Shown here: positions 27,177 to 35,849 of the stretch, piece by piece
Position numbering within the stretch: position 1 is the stretch's first letter
Layout of the letters: every line of letters begins with the position of its first letter
NCBI GenBank assembly: GCA_910587765.1
Contig: CAJUNR010000011.1
Span: 47,439-111,438 of the forward strand
Direction: 5' to 3'
Source: an uncultured Lachnospiraceae bacterium
GTDB lineage: Bacteria > Bacillota > Clostridia > Lachnospirales > Lachnospiraceae
Length of the DNA stretch: 64,000 nucleotides
Translations under genes and position numbers: made by a program
The notes under the pieces: generated by a model
Told to the model about the DNA's origin: nothing
The model's input: the letters and a program-made list of their open reading frames with translations, nothing else
The model's database searches: none

Positions 27177-29126
27177 ATGATTCGTAAATATAAAAATCTT
27201 TGCAGGCCGATTACCATCGGTAATGTAACGTTTCGGAACAGGATGTTTTCGGCGCCCATGAGCGGGGCGGAGATCACTCCGGAATGTACGATCGGCTCCA
27301 AATCGACGGCATTTTATGAGCTGCGCGCAAAAGGCGGAGCCGCGGCGGTGACCGTCAGCGAGCTGATGGTTCATCCGGCCACGGACGCGTCGCATGCCTA
27401 CCATTTAAATACGCAGACGGTGGGATCGGTGGCCAGCTTCACCTATACGGCGGATGCCATCAAGAGGCACGGCGCGGTGCCGAGCGTGGAGCTGTCTCAT
27501 TCGGGCCAGTATGCGGGCACCTATTTGCTGGACAAAAATAAAAAGGAATCCATGACTCAGTACGGGCCGAGCGCGGGCACCCGTCCGGACGGACTTCCGG
27601 TGACGCCTCTTAGTAAAGAACAGATTCAGGATATCGTAGAGGCGTACTATGAGAATGCGAAACTGGCAAAGCTGTGCGGATATGAGATGATCATGGTTCA
27701 CGGCGGCCACGGCTGGCTGATCAACCAGTTCCTGTCCCCGTATTTCAATCATCGGACGGACGAGTACGGCGGGAGTCTGGAGAACCGGGTGCGGCTGGCA
27801 AGAGAGGTGCTTCAGGCGGTCCGGCGGGCGGTAGGTCCCGGATTCCCCATCGAGTTCCGGATGAGCGGTTCGGAGATGTTTGAAGGCGGTTATGACCTGA
27901 ACGAGGGCGTGAAGATCGCGCAGGCGGTGGAGGATCTGGCGGATCTGATTCACGTTTCGGCGGGCTCCTATAAATTTGGTTTCTCCATCACGCATCCCTC
28001 CATGTTCCGGGATCACGGATGCAACGTCTTTCTGGCGGAAGAGATCAAAAAGCATGTGTCCAAACCGGTGGCAACGATCGGCGGCCTGAACGATCCGGCG
28101 ATGATGGACGAGCTGATCGGGTCCGGGAAAGTGGATATCGTGGTCATGGGCAGAGCGCTTCTGGCGGATCCGGAGCTTCCGTCGAAGGTGATGGAAAACA
28201 GGGAAGATGAGATCGTCCGCTGCCTGCGGTGCTTTGTCTGTATGGCGGAACGGGGCACGACGCAGACCAGACGCTGTTCGGTCAATCCGCTGATCGGCCG
28301 GGAGTGGGAAGGAATGGATCCGCAGCCGGCGGGGAAGAGAAGAAAGGTTCTGATCGCGGGCGGCGGCGTGGCCGGTCTGGAGGCGGCGGTAACCGCCGCG
28401 CGAAGAGGGCATCAGGTAATCCTGTGCGAGAAGAGCGACCGTCTGGGCGGTATCCTCAAATGCGAGCAGGGGATTGATTTTAAACATGAGATGTACGAGC
28501 TGGGCGTGACGCTGGAGCATCTGGCGCGTCTGGAAGGCGTGGAAATCCGCACCGGCACGGAAGTGACGCCCGAATACGCGGAGGAAGTCGGCGCGGACGC
28601 GCTGATCATCGCGGTGGGCTCCGCCCCGATCGTTCCGCCGATTCCGGGAATCGACGGGGAACAGGTAGTGGTTGTGAACAATTATTATCTGGAAAAGGAC
28701 AAAGTAAAAAGCGACGAGGTGATCGTCCTCGGAGGCGGCCTTGCGGGATGCGAGAGCGCGGTGCATCTGGCGTCGGAGGGGAAGAAGGTTCATCTGGTGG
28801 AGATGCGCATGGAGCTCGCTCCGGACGCCAATATCCGCCACCGTCCTATCCTGCTCAAAGAACTGGAAGATCGGAAGGTCATCTGCCATATGGGATATCA
28901 GGGGCTTCGGGTTACCGAAGAAGGCGTCTGGTGCAGAGCCGGCGAAGAGGAGGTGCTGGTTCCGGGCGGCTCTGTGATCTGCGCGGTGGGTCAGAGAGCG
29001 AGAAAGGATGCAGCGGAGTCTCTTCTGGACTGCGCGCCGATTGTTAAAAGAATCGGAGACTGTATCAGACCGGCGAATATCTGCATGGCCGTCTATCAGG
29101 GTTACCATGCGGCTATGGATCTGTAG
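27177..29126 (+). CDS. FMN/Fe-S/FAD oxidoreductase of the 2,4-dienoyl-CoA reductase / trimethylamine dehydrogenase family
   Basis: 649 residues. The N-terminal old-yellow-enzyme barrel binds FMN (PITIGNVTFRNRMFSAPM, HGGHGWLINQFLSP, GGSLENRVRLAREV). The four cysteines for a [4Fe-4S] cluster lie in CLRCFVC...CSVNP, spaced Cx2Cx2C as in trimethylamine dehydrogenase. The C-terminal half is an FAD/NAD(P)-binding fold (VLIAGGGVAGLEAAV and a second GGGLAGCES). The family reduces activated C=C bonds or oxidises amines and passes electrons through the cluster. Here it could act on the substrate or serve as electron donor to the activator encoded two genes downstream; both are inference. Confidence 0.92.
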   Translation: MIRKYKNLCRPITIGNVTFRNRMFSAPMSGAEITPECTIGSKSTAFYELRAKGGAAAVTVSELMVHPATDASHAYHLNTQTVGSVASFTYTADAIKRHGAVPSVELSHSGQYAGTYLLDKNKKESMTQYGPSAGTRPDGLPVTPLSKEQIQDIVEAYYENAKLAKLCGYEMIMVHGGHGWLINQFLSPYFNHRTDEYGGSLENRVRLAREVLQAVRRAVGPGFPIEFRMSGSEMFEGGYDLNEGVKIAQAVEDLADLIHVSAGSYKFGFSITHPSMFRDHGCNVFLAEEIKKHVSKPVATIGGLNDPAMMDELIGSGKVDIVVMGRALLADPELPSKVMENREDEIVRCLRCFVCMAERGTTQTRRCSVNPLIGREWEGMDPQPAGKRRKVLIAGGGVAGLEAAVTAARRGHQVILCEKSDRLGGILKCEQGIDFKHEMYELGVTLEHLARLEGVEIRTGTEVTPEYAEEVGADALIIAVGSAPIVPPIPGIDGEQVVVVNNYYLEKDKVKSDEVIVLGGGLAGCESAVHLASEGKKVHLVEMRMELAPDANIRHRPILLKELEDRKVICHMGYQGLRVTEEGVWCRAGEEEVLVPGGSVICAVGQRARKDAAESLLDCAPIVKRIGDCIRPANICMAVYQGYHAAMDL

Positions 29127-29137
29127 AAAGGGTACAT

Positions 29138-30562
29138 ATGAAACAATATAAAAAATCTTCCTGGATCAAATTTCTTCTGTTTTCTCTGGTGGGCATCTAT
29201 GTGTTTTTTATCAACTTTTATGTGCCGGAGTATCAGATCCGCCTTGGTCCGTGGGAGTGGGGGAAGGTGGCGGGGCAGTCCAACGTGCTGGTTTCCCATT
29301 TTACCAATCTGGTGAAAGCCGCCTTATTTACAGGGAATTTTCACGCCATGCCTTTTGTCGTGTGGCTGATCGGCGTCTACAGCATTGTCGATCTGTTTCT
29401 GTTAAGACCCGGAAAGTTCTGGCATACGACGAAGGTGGCGGCGGTTTTTGCGGTGTTCAAGGTGATCGGCTTCGGGCTTTTGTGCTTTGCTGTCATCGAA
29501 CTGTATTTCGGCTGGAATCCGTTTTTCATGGACTGGTTCTTCCATCCGGTGGCGTCGCTGGGAGAGAAGAGCATCTGCGCGTTTATCATGAACAATATCC
29601 TGGTCACCATCTGTATCTCCATCCCGGCGGCGTCGCTTTTCCTGCCGCTGCTGGTGGACTACGGTCTGGTAGACTTTGTGGGCGTTCTGGTGCGTCCCGT
29701 CATGCGTCCGGTGTTCAAGCTTCCGGGCCGGGCGGCCGTGATCATGGTGTCGGCTTTTCTGGGAAATTTCTCGGTGGGACATATTGCGGTCAACGACCAG
29801 TACAAGACCGGACGGATGACCGAACGGGAAGCCGTGGTGATCGGAACGAGCTTTTCCACAGTGTCGGTGGGCTTTCTGCTGGTGCTCGCGAACAATACCG
29901 GCCTGAACGAACGGGGATACTGGAATCTGTATTTCTGGACCGCCTTTCTGATCACGCTCCTGGTCAGTCTGATCGGAGTGCGCATCTATCCGCTGAAGCA
30001 GATTGCCGACGATTTCTGTCCGGGGGCGGAGCCGAAGCCGGAGCTTCCCATCCGGGAACGTCTCTTTACGGTGGCCGGGGAGGAAGCGCTCAAAACGGCG
30101 GAGAACCAGGAATCTCTGGGCAGGCGGATCGCCTATATCATGAAGGAGACGATCGGAGTTCTGGGGACGGTGGCGTCCGGAACCGCCTTTTTTGCCACGG
30201 CGGGAGTACTTCTGTATACGTACACGCCGCTGGTTCGGTGGATCGGTTATATTTTCTACCCGTTTATGCGGATCTCCATCCCGGCGCAGGAAGCGGTCAC
30301 TGCCTGTACCGGCGCGGCGGTGTCTTTTATCGAGGTGACGATCCCGGCGCTTCTGGTTACGGTGGGCGAATGGAGTCTCAGGACGCGCTATATGATGGCG
30401 GTGGTGCCTGTGACATCGATCATCTTCCTTGCCAGCTTTGTGCCCTGTCTGATGGCGACGGACATTCCGGTCAGCTTTAAGGATATGGTCATCATATGGC
30501 TGGAGCGGATGCTGCTCTCGGTGGTGATCACGGGTATTTTCGCGGTGCTGCTGTTTCCGTAA
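29138..30562 (+). CDS. YjiH-like membrane protein (nucleoside-recognition/gate domain)
   Basis: 474 residues with about ten hydrophobic segments. FSVGHIAVNDQYKTGRMTEREAVVIGTSF and the earlier SAFLGNFSVG match the nucleoside-recognition (Gate) domain of YjiH-family proteins. These are likely transporters, but substrates are not established. It lies 11 bases after the flavoprotein gene and 42 bases before the activator gene, so it belongs to the same unit and could be a second import or export route for the demethylation substrate or product. Confidence 0.8.
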   Translation: MKQYKKSSWIKFLLFSLVGIYVFFINFYVPEYQIRLGPWEWGKVAGQSNVLVSHFTNLVKAALFTGNFHAMPFVVWLIGVYSIVDLFLLRPGKFWHTTKVAAVFAVFKVIGFGLLCFAVIELYFGWNPFFMDWFFHPVASLGEKSICAFIMNNILVTICISIPAASLFLPLLVDYGLVDFVGVLVRPVMRPVFKLPGRAAVIMVSAFLGNFSVGHIAVNDQYKTGRMTEREAVVIGTSFSTVSVGFLLVLANNTGLNERGYWNLYFWTAFLITLLVSLIGVRIYPLKQIADDFCPGAEPKPELPIRERLFTVAGEEALKTAENQESLGRRIAYIMKETIGVLGTVASGTAFFATAGVLLYTYTPLVRWIGYIFYPFMRISIPAQEAVTACTGAAVSFIEVTIPALLVTVGEWSLRTRYMMAVVPVTSIIFLASFVPCLMATDIPVSFKDMVIIWLERMLLSVVITGIFAVLLFP

Positions 30563-30604
30563 CGGGGCGTCCGCACAGATCTGTTTTGAAAGTGGGGGAC
30601 AGGC

Positions 30605-31834
30605 ATGGAGAAGGCTCACGTACCTTATGTGGATCCGGAAATACTGGAAGATGTAAAGCAGCCTCTGCTGGCGGCGGTGGATCTGGGTTCCACATCGATT
30701 GCGGCATATCTGATGGACGGTCTGACCGGCAGGCGTCTGTCCGTCAGAAGCATGCTGAATCCGCAGAAAAAATACGGTGCGGATGTGGTCACGCGGAGCA
30801 GCTACGCGCTGGAGCACGGCGCCGGGATCCTGAGCGGATGCGCCGGAGAAGCGGTGAATCATCTGCTGAGGGAAGCGGCCGGGGAGTGCAGAAGGAGCAG
30901 CGAGGATATCGTCCGCATTGTCATGGTGGGAAATACATGCATGCATCATCTGTTTCTGAACATTCCCACGGATACGCTCGTGGTTGCGCCTCACGAGCCG
31001 AGAGTGAAAAAAGCGGTCAAAGGCTATGCTGTCGACTATGGGATTTTGGTTCATCCGTCCGCCGAACTGTGGTGGCTTCCCAATATCGGCGGCTTTGTCG
31101 GAGCCGACACGGTGGGCTGCATTCTCGCTTCCGGCCTCTGTGATCAGGAGGAGCTGGTTCTTCTGGTGGATATCGGGACCAATGCGGAGCTGGTGCTGGG
31201 CAGCCGCGGCCGGCGGATCGCCTGTTCGACGGCTGCGGGATCGGCCTTTGAAGGCGTGAAGACTTCCTGCGGCATGAGGGGAAGCGAAGGCGCGATCAAT
31301 CATGTGACGGAGAAAGACGGACGTCTCCTCTATCATGTGATCGGAGAGTCGGAGCCTGTGGGCATCTGCGGTTCCGGGCTTCTGGACGCGGCGGCGTGTC
31401 TTCTGAAAATGGGAGTGATTGATGAGAGCGGCCGGATGGAACGGCCCTGGCATTTTACACCGAAGGTGGCGGTGTCCCAGAATGATATCCGCGAGCTGCA
31501 GCTGGCCAAGGCGGCCATCGCCGCGGGCATCCGTCTGCTGTGCAGACATTATGGAGCCGGGTTTTCCGATATCCGGGAGGTGCTGCTTGCCGGGGTCTTC
31601 GGCAACGAGATGGATCCGTCAAGCGCCTGCGCGGTCGGACTGTTTCCGGCGGAGTTCAAAGGCCGGATCCGCCCTGTCGGAAACGCGGCGGGCGAGGGCG
31701 CGCAGAGGGCGGCTCTGCATGTGGAAGAGTTTGAGGCCTGCAGCCGTCTGGCGGAGGAAACGGAATTTCTGGAACTTGCCCGGGACAGGGCGTTTCCGGA
31801 TATCTTCATCGAAGAACTGATGTTTCCGGTGTAA
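30605..31834 (+). CDS. ASKHA-domain reductive activator of corrinoid proteins, no Fe-S domain (RACo-like)
   Basis: 409 residues. It matches the C-terminal ATPase part (DUF4445) of RACo/RamA enzymes, which use ATP to restore inactive Co(II) corrinoid to Co(I): LLAAVDLGSTSIAAYLMDG (phosphate 1), GGFVGADTVGC, LLVDIGTNAELVLG (phosphate 2), AAGSAFEG and ICGSGLLDA. RACo carries an N-terminal [2Fe-2S] domain and RamA a C-terminal pair of [4Fe-4S] clusters. Here the ASKHA fold begins at about residue 20 and the protein ends with the fold, so no electron-carrying domain is present. A separate donor would be needed. Confidence 0.85.
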   Translation: MEKAHVPYVDPEILEDVKQPLLAAVDLGSTSIAAYLMDGLTGRRLSVRSMLNPQKKYGADVVTRSSYALEHGAGILSGCAGEAVNHLLREAAGECRRSSEDIVRIVMVGNTCMHHLFLNIPTDTLVVAPHEPRVKKAVKGYAVDYGILVHPSAELWWLPNIGGFVGADTVGCILASGLCDQEELVLLVDIGTNAELVLGSRGRRIACSTAAGSAFEGVKTSCGMRGSEGAINHVTEKDGRLLYHVIGESEPVGICGSGLLDAAACLLKMGVIDESGRMERPWHFTPKVAVSQNDIRELQLAKAAIAAGIRLLCRHYGAGFSDIREVLLAGVFGNEMDPSSACAVGLFPAEFKGRIRPVGNAAGEGAQRAALHVEEFEACSRLAEETEFLELARDRAFPDIFIEELMFPV

Positions 31835-31840
31835 CGGGCG

Positions 31841-33370
31841 CTAATGCCGCTCTTCCATGTCGATTAGATAGAAGGATAACAGCAGATAGAGCAGTTCGTG
31901 GGGATCTGAGAAATCGGTTTTCAGAATATTCTTAATCTTGTCCAGCCGGTATAAGAGGGTGCTGCGGTGGATATACAGCGCTTCTGAAGTCCGGGCGATG
32001 CTCTGGTGCAGTTCCAGATAGCAGCGGGCCGTCTGGTACAATTCCGTATGGTTGGCCTCGTCTTCATATTTCAGTTCCAGAAGCCGTTCATGACAGATCA
32101 TATAGGCGGGAAGTTTCCGCGTCGCCTGCTCGTAGATGTAATACATGGCGATCTCGTTGAACTGGTGGATCCAGCGGGAAGGGTTCTGACGGCTTCCCAC
32201 CTGAAGTGCGGTGGAAGCCTGTACATACTGGCGGTAGAAATTAAAATGTCCCAGCATGCTCCGGCTGTATCCGGCCGTCAGGAGGCTGTCCCGGATAAAA
32301 CCGGCCAGTTTCTGATGAATCTGGTCCAGATCGAGCGGACAGAGGGACAGGTTGATGAAGATGACCGCATTTCCCTGATGCTCCGCTGCGCAGGAGCCGG
32401 GGAGGATCTCTTCCACATAACTGCAGATGGAGCGCAGGGTAAGATTTTTCGTGTCCAGGATGCTCACATTGATCAGGACGCACAGGTAATGATGGGAAGA
32501 AAGCCAGCCGGCGGCCGTCAGCTGACGGCTGACCTCCACATAGTCCGCGCTGGGCGTGGTGAGGAGCGTCAGGAAGATCTGGTGGAGCATGTAAGCGCTG
32601 TCATGGCTTTGAACTGCGTTCGTGGAAAGGGCGTGCGAAATCATCTTTGCCAGATATTCCAGCAGGAATCCGAACGTATCGTCAAGAGGAACTTCCCCTT
32701 CGGAGATCATCAGGCGGAAGACCGTCCTGCCGGCTCTGGGAATGTTGACGCAGAGTTTGGGCGTGGCAACCTGATTGCCGGGATAGTAGAAGTATCCGGT
32801 GCGGTCAAAGGATTCTTCGTAGTAGACGTCCTGCTTGAGCGCGTTGACGATCGGCTGCGTCGCTTCGGTGGAACCGAGGACGGAATTTTTCAGTTTTCCG
32901 TAGGTGAGTTTTTTGGAGGCAATGATCGAAAAATCCTTTCCTGCCACCATCATCGGATTGGGGATCACCGGGTCTGTCAGATCGAGAAGCTGCTGGATGG
33001 AGCCGTTGGCAAGCCGGGAGTCCATAAGACTCTGGTTCCAGCGGTCGTAGCGGTCATAGAGCCGCTGCAGAAACGACAGAAGTTCCTCGGCCGTGACGGC
33101 TTCCGGAAGAAAGCAGTAGCTGGGCCGGCAGGATTCGGACAGATGAGCGCATCTGCCGGTGAACAGCACCATATTTTTGGACAGGCGTCTGGTGGGCAGA
33201 GGAAGACCGGGGTCGTCTACCAGATAAATGATCCCGTTGTCGGGAAGGAACGCGCCCTCGTATTTTATGGAGTATTTTAAGATCGGGTCGCGGGACAGCC
33301 ATGAGGAGACAATGGTCTGCGGATACTGCTTCTGGATGTGCCATGCGACCAGCAAAGCGCTTAAATACAT
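31841..33370 (-). CDS. PucR/CdaR-type helix-turn-helix regulator (second copy)
   Basis: 509 residues, same design as the protein at 22032-23573: large N-terminal sensor region and C-terminal PucR HTH (ALYIHRSTLLYRLDKIKNIL). The ATG at 33370 has AAAGGAG 8 bases ahead; the GTG at 33379 overlaps that site. Its stop lies only 6 bases from the stop of the activator gene (convergent), and it is divergent from the methyl-THF methyltransferase gene. Position suggests control of that gene and its corrinoid partner. Confidence 0.87.
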   Translation of the reverse strand: MYLSALLVAWHIQKQYPQTIVSSWLSRDPILKYSIKYEGAFLPDNGIIYLVDDPGLPLPTRRLSKNMVLFTGRCAHLSESCRPSYCFLPEAVTAEELLSFLQRLYDRYDRWNQSLMDSRLANGSIQQLLDLTDPVIPNPMMVAGKDFSIIASKKLTYGKLKNSVLGSTEATQPIVNALKQDVYYEESFDRTGYFYYPGNQVATPKLCVNIPRAGRTVFRLMISEGEVPLDDTFGFLLEYLAKMISHALSTNAVQSHDSAYMLHQIFLTLLTTPSADYVEVSRQLTAAGWLSSHHYLCVLINVSILDTKNLTLRSICSYVEEILPGSCAAEHQGNAVIFINLSLCPLDLDQIHQKLAGFIRDSLLTAGYSRSMLGHFNFYRQYVQASTALQVGSRQNPSRWIHQFNEIAMYYIYEQATRKLPAYMICHERLLELKYEDEANHTELYQTARCYLELHQSIARTSEALYIHRSTLLYRLDKIKNILKTDFSDPHELLYLLLSFYLIDMEERH

Positions 33371-33551
33371 GATAATCACTCCTTTATATCCTTATTATAC
33401 AATGAAACAGAGCGGGACGCAATCGTCCTATAAAATGTAGGAAATCGTATCTTTAAAATCAACATTTCTGGCGATAGTACGGAAAGGCTGTCTGTGCTAC
33501 ACTTTCTATAAAGAAAACGGAAATGAAAAAATTGAATCAGGAGGAACAAAA
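33371..33551. promoter_or_regulatory. Divergent control region before the methyl-THF methyltransferase gene
   Basis: A/T-rich, with GTAGGAAATC (near 33436) and GGCTGTCTGT (near 33488), which also occur before the first PucR gene. On the reverse strand TATAAGG and TTGTATAATAAGG-like words can serve the PucR gene. For the forward gene, TACACT near 33502 is a plausible -10. AGGAGG precedes the ATG at 33552. Confidence 0.4.
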
Positions 33552-34355
33552 ATGATCATCATTGGTGAAAAAATCAACGGTTCCATTCCGGCTGTGGCGG
33601 ATGCTATCGCAAAACGGGACGCGGAGTTCATCAAAGAACGGGCGAGAATCCAGACGGAAGCAGGCGCCACCTATCTGGACTGCTGCGCATCGGTTCCGGA
33701 AGCGGAGGAAGTGGAGACCTTAAAGTGGATGATCGACTGCATCCAGGAGGTCAGCGATCTTCCGATTGCCGTGGACAGCCCCAGTGCGGACGTGATCGCG
33801 CAGGTATTCCCGTACTGCAGGAGACCGGGACTGATCAACTCCGTATCCGGTGAGGGCGGCAAGGTGGATAAGCTGTTCCCGCTGATCGCGGATACCAAAT
33901 GGGAGGTGATCTGCCTTCTGTCCGATGACAGCGGAATCCCCAAGTGCGCGGAGGACCGTCTGAAGGTATTCGACTATATCATCGCAAAGGCTAAAGAATA
34001 CGGTATCGCGCCGAGCCGCCTGCACATCGACCCGCTGGTGGAGATGCTCTGTACGTCGGAAGACGGCATTGCGATGAACGTGGAAGTGATCAGCACCATC
34101 CGCGCTAAATATCCGGATATCCATATCGCCGCGGCCGTCAGCAATATTTCCTTTAACCTTCCGGTGAGGAAGATGATCAATCTGGGTTTCACCGTGCTGG
34201 CCATGAACGCAGGTCTGGACAGCGCGATTCTCGATCCGACCAACAGAGACATGATGGGCGTGATCTACGCGACGGAAGCGCTTCTGGGACAGGATGACTA
34301 TTGTATGGAATATATCAGCGCGTATCGGGAAGGGATCTTCGGACCGAAAAAATAA
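33552..34355 (+). CDS. Methyltetrahydrofolate:corrinoid methyltransferase (methyltransferase II candidate)
   Basis: 267 residues of the pterin-binding (dihydropteroate synthase-like) fold, as in AcsE and the MT II of O-demethylases. Seen: IIIGEKINGSIPAV, AGATYLDCCASVPE, LPIAVDSPSADV, INSVSGEGGK, RLHIDPLVEML and AAVSNISFNLP, all expected for methyl-THF binding. The full-length barrel is present and there are no extra domains. It should accept the methyl group from the methyl-corrinoid protein (next gene) and give methyl-THF. It is read away from the second PucR gene and is 82 bases from the corrinoid gene. Confidence 0.9.
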   Translation: MIIIGEKINGSIPAVADAIAKRDAEFIKERARIQTEAGATYLDCCASVPEAEEVETLKWMIDCIQEVSDLPIAVDSPSADVIAQVFPYCRRPGLINSVSGEGGKVDKLFPLIADTKWEVICLLSDDSGIPKCAEDRLKVFDYIIAKAKEYGIAPSRLHIDPLVEMLCTSEDGIAMNVEVISTIRAKYPDIHIAAAVSNISFNLPVRKMINLGFTVLAMNAGLDSAILDPTNRDMMGVIYATEALLGQDDYCMEYISAYREGIFGPKK

Positions 34356-34437
34356 AAGGGTGCTTTCCGTCCGCATCAGGCCGAAAACCGGTGTTGAGGA
34401 TAAACAGTAACAAGAAAAGAATTGGAGGAAAAGAAAA

Positions 34438-35073
34438 ATGGCAGGAATTCAGGAAGTACATGAACTGGTAGCAAAAGGCAAGGCAAAACTGATCGCGGCG
34501 GCGGTCCAGGAAGCGCTGGACGCAGGATGCGATCCCACCGATGTTTTAAACAAGGGCATGATTTCTGCGATGGACGAGGTCGGCGCCAAATTCAAATCCG
34601 GCGAGATCTTCGTTCCGGAGATGCTGGTGGCGGCACGGGCGATGAAGAAGGGCGTAGAGGTGTTAAAGCCCCATCTGGCATCCGGCGTGGCGGGCGCTGC
34701 AGGCAAAGTGGTCATCGGAACGGTGGCGGGCGACCTGCATGACATCGGCAAAAATCTGGTATCCATGATGCTGGAGTCCGCGGGCTTTGAGGTGATTGAC
34801 CTCGGCGTGGACGTGGCGAAGGAAAAATTTGTCGAGGCGGTGGAGGCGAACCCGGATGTGAAGATTGTCTGCTGTTCCGCGCTTCTGACCACCACCATGC
34901 CGTCGCTGAAAGATACCGTTACCTTATTGAACGGAGCGTCTTTCCGTTCCAATATTAAGATTATGGTAGGCGGTGCTCCGATCACACAGGCATTCGCAGA
35001 TGAGATCGGGGCGGATGCATACACAGAAGATGCCGCTTCCTGTGCACAGAGAGCAAAGGAACTGGTGGCATGA
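34438..35073 (+). CDS. Corrinoid (B12-binding) methyl carrier protein
   Basis: 211 residues, typical for MtbC/MtqC-type carriers. A four-helix cap domain (residues about 1-85, GEIFVPEMLVAARAMKKG) precedes a Rossmann-like B12 domain. The motif DLHDIGKN holds His101, the lower axial ligand of cobalt; CCSALLTTTM and VGGAPIT contact the corrinoid tail. It is the methyl shuttle between the substrate-specific methyltransferase and the methyl-THF enzyme just upstream. Its ribosome site is GGAGGAAAAG, and it is followed by a terminator. Confidence 0.96.
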   Translation: MAGIQEVHELVAKGKAKLIAAAVQEALDAGCDPTDVLNKGMISAMDEVGAKFKSGEIFVPEMLVAARAMKKGVEVLKPHLASGVAGAAGKVVIGTVAGDLHDIGKNLVSMMLESAGFEVIDLGVDVAKEKFVEAVEANPDVKIVCCSALLTTTMPSLKDTVTLLNGASFRSNIKIMVGGAPITQAFADEIGADAYTEDAASCAQRAKELVA

Positions 35074-35082
35074 GAATCCCTG

Positions 35083-35120
35083 AAAGGGCTGCCGTAAAAT
35101 CTGCGGCGGCCCTTTAGTTT
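35083..35120 (+). terminator. Terminator after the corrinoid protein gene
   Basis: AAAGGGCTGCCG (35083-35094) pairs with CGGCGGCCCTTT (35104-35115) with one mismatch, followed by AGTTTTG. It ends the demethylation region. Confidence 0.8.
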
Positions 35121-35131
35121 TGCCGGAAAGC

Positions 35132-35142
35132 GCCGATATAAT
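35132..35142 (+). promoter_or_regulatory. SigD-like -10 (GCCGATAT) overlapping a TATAAT before the small-protein gene
   Basis: GCCGATAT at 35132-35139 is an exact match to the -10 of the Bacillus motility sigma factor SigD. The same bases contain TATAAT at 35137-35142. At the SigD spacing the -35 would be TTTA/TTAG (consensus TAAA), a weak match, and no good SigA -35 exists either. A GTCTAAA/TTTAGAC hairpin follows at 35143-35164. Confidence 0.45.
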
Positions 35143-35186
35143 GTCTAAAGGAAACTTTTTAGACCACATAAAGGAGGAGGTTTAGT

Positions 35187-35807
35187 ATGCAGGTCGGTAT
35201 GAATCAGGATGCTGTCATCAGACAGTATACCCAGAATGTACAGAACACAAAGCCGGTGACTGCGCCGGCAGCGGAGACGAAGGAAGAGGCTTCTGCGGAT
35301 GCCGTCAAGAAAGATGTGGACCAGGCAGCGTTCAGCAAGGATACGGCAGTGACAGGCAAGATGAGCGATTCCGAGAGAGCATCTCTCGTTCAGAGTCTGA
35401 AGGATGATCTGAATAACCAGATGTCCCGTTTCACCAATATGATGACCCAGATGTTCCAGAAACAGGGCATCACGGCGAACCTGTCCCAGGGCAATGATTT
35501 CTGGCGGTTTATGGCCAGCGGAAATTATACGGTAGACGCGAAGACGAAAGCGGACGCTCAGGCGGCGATTTCCGAGGACGGCTACTGGGGAGTGTCCCAG
35601 ACATCTCAGAGAATCTTTGATTTTGCGCATGCGCTTGCAGGGGATGACCCGGAGAAGATGAAAGAGATGCAGGCGGCGGTCGAGAAGGGCTTTAAGCAGG
35701 CCGGCGAAGCATGGGGCGGAGACCTTCCGTCTATCTGCGGCGATACGCACACGGCGGTCGGCAAGCTGTTTGACGATTACTATGCGAAGAACGGCGTAAG
35801 CGCATAA
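35187..35807 (+). CDS. Hypothetical protein, Gln/Ala/Lys-rich helical
   Basis: 206 residues, not recognised. The N-terminal 60 residues are polar and low in hydrophobics (KPVTAPAAETKEEASADAVK), probably disordered. The rest looks helical, with ERASLVQSLKDDLNNQMSRF and a conserved-looking C-terminal block (GYWGVSQTSQRIFDFAHALAG). No signal peptide, no cysteines apart from one near the end and no catalytic motif. The strong ribosome site AAGGAGGAGG suggests good expression. It is followed after 42 bases by the metalloprotease-like gene, so the two are likely one unit. Confidence 0.75.
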   Translation: MQVGMNQDAVIRQYTQNVQNTKPVTAPAAETKEEASADAVKKDVDQAAFSKDTAVTGKMSDSERASLVQSLKDDLNNQMSRFTNMMTQMFQKQGITANLSQGNDFWRFMASGNYTVDAKTKADAQAAISEDGYWGVSQTSQRIFDFAHALAGDDPEKMKEMQAAVEKGFKQAGEAWGGDLPSICGDTHTAVGKLFDDYYAKNGVSA

Positions 35808-35849
35808 GCAGTTTCATAAGGGGGCGGTTTTATCATCAGTCCGATATCC

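Noticed and set aside
27405..31549. Long reverse open frames of 567 and 715 codons opposite the flavoprotein, YjiH-like and activator genes
   Set aside because: Antisense shadows; the forward proteins have complete family motifs and proper ribosome sites.
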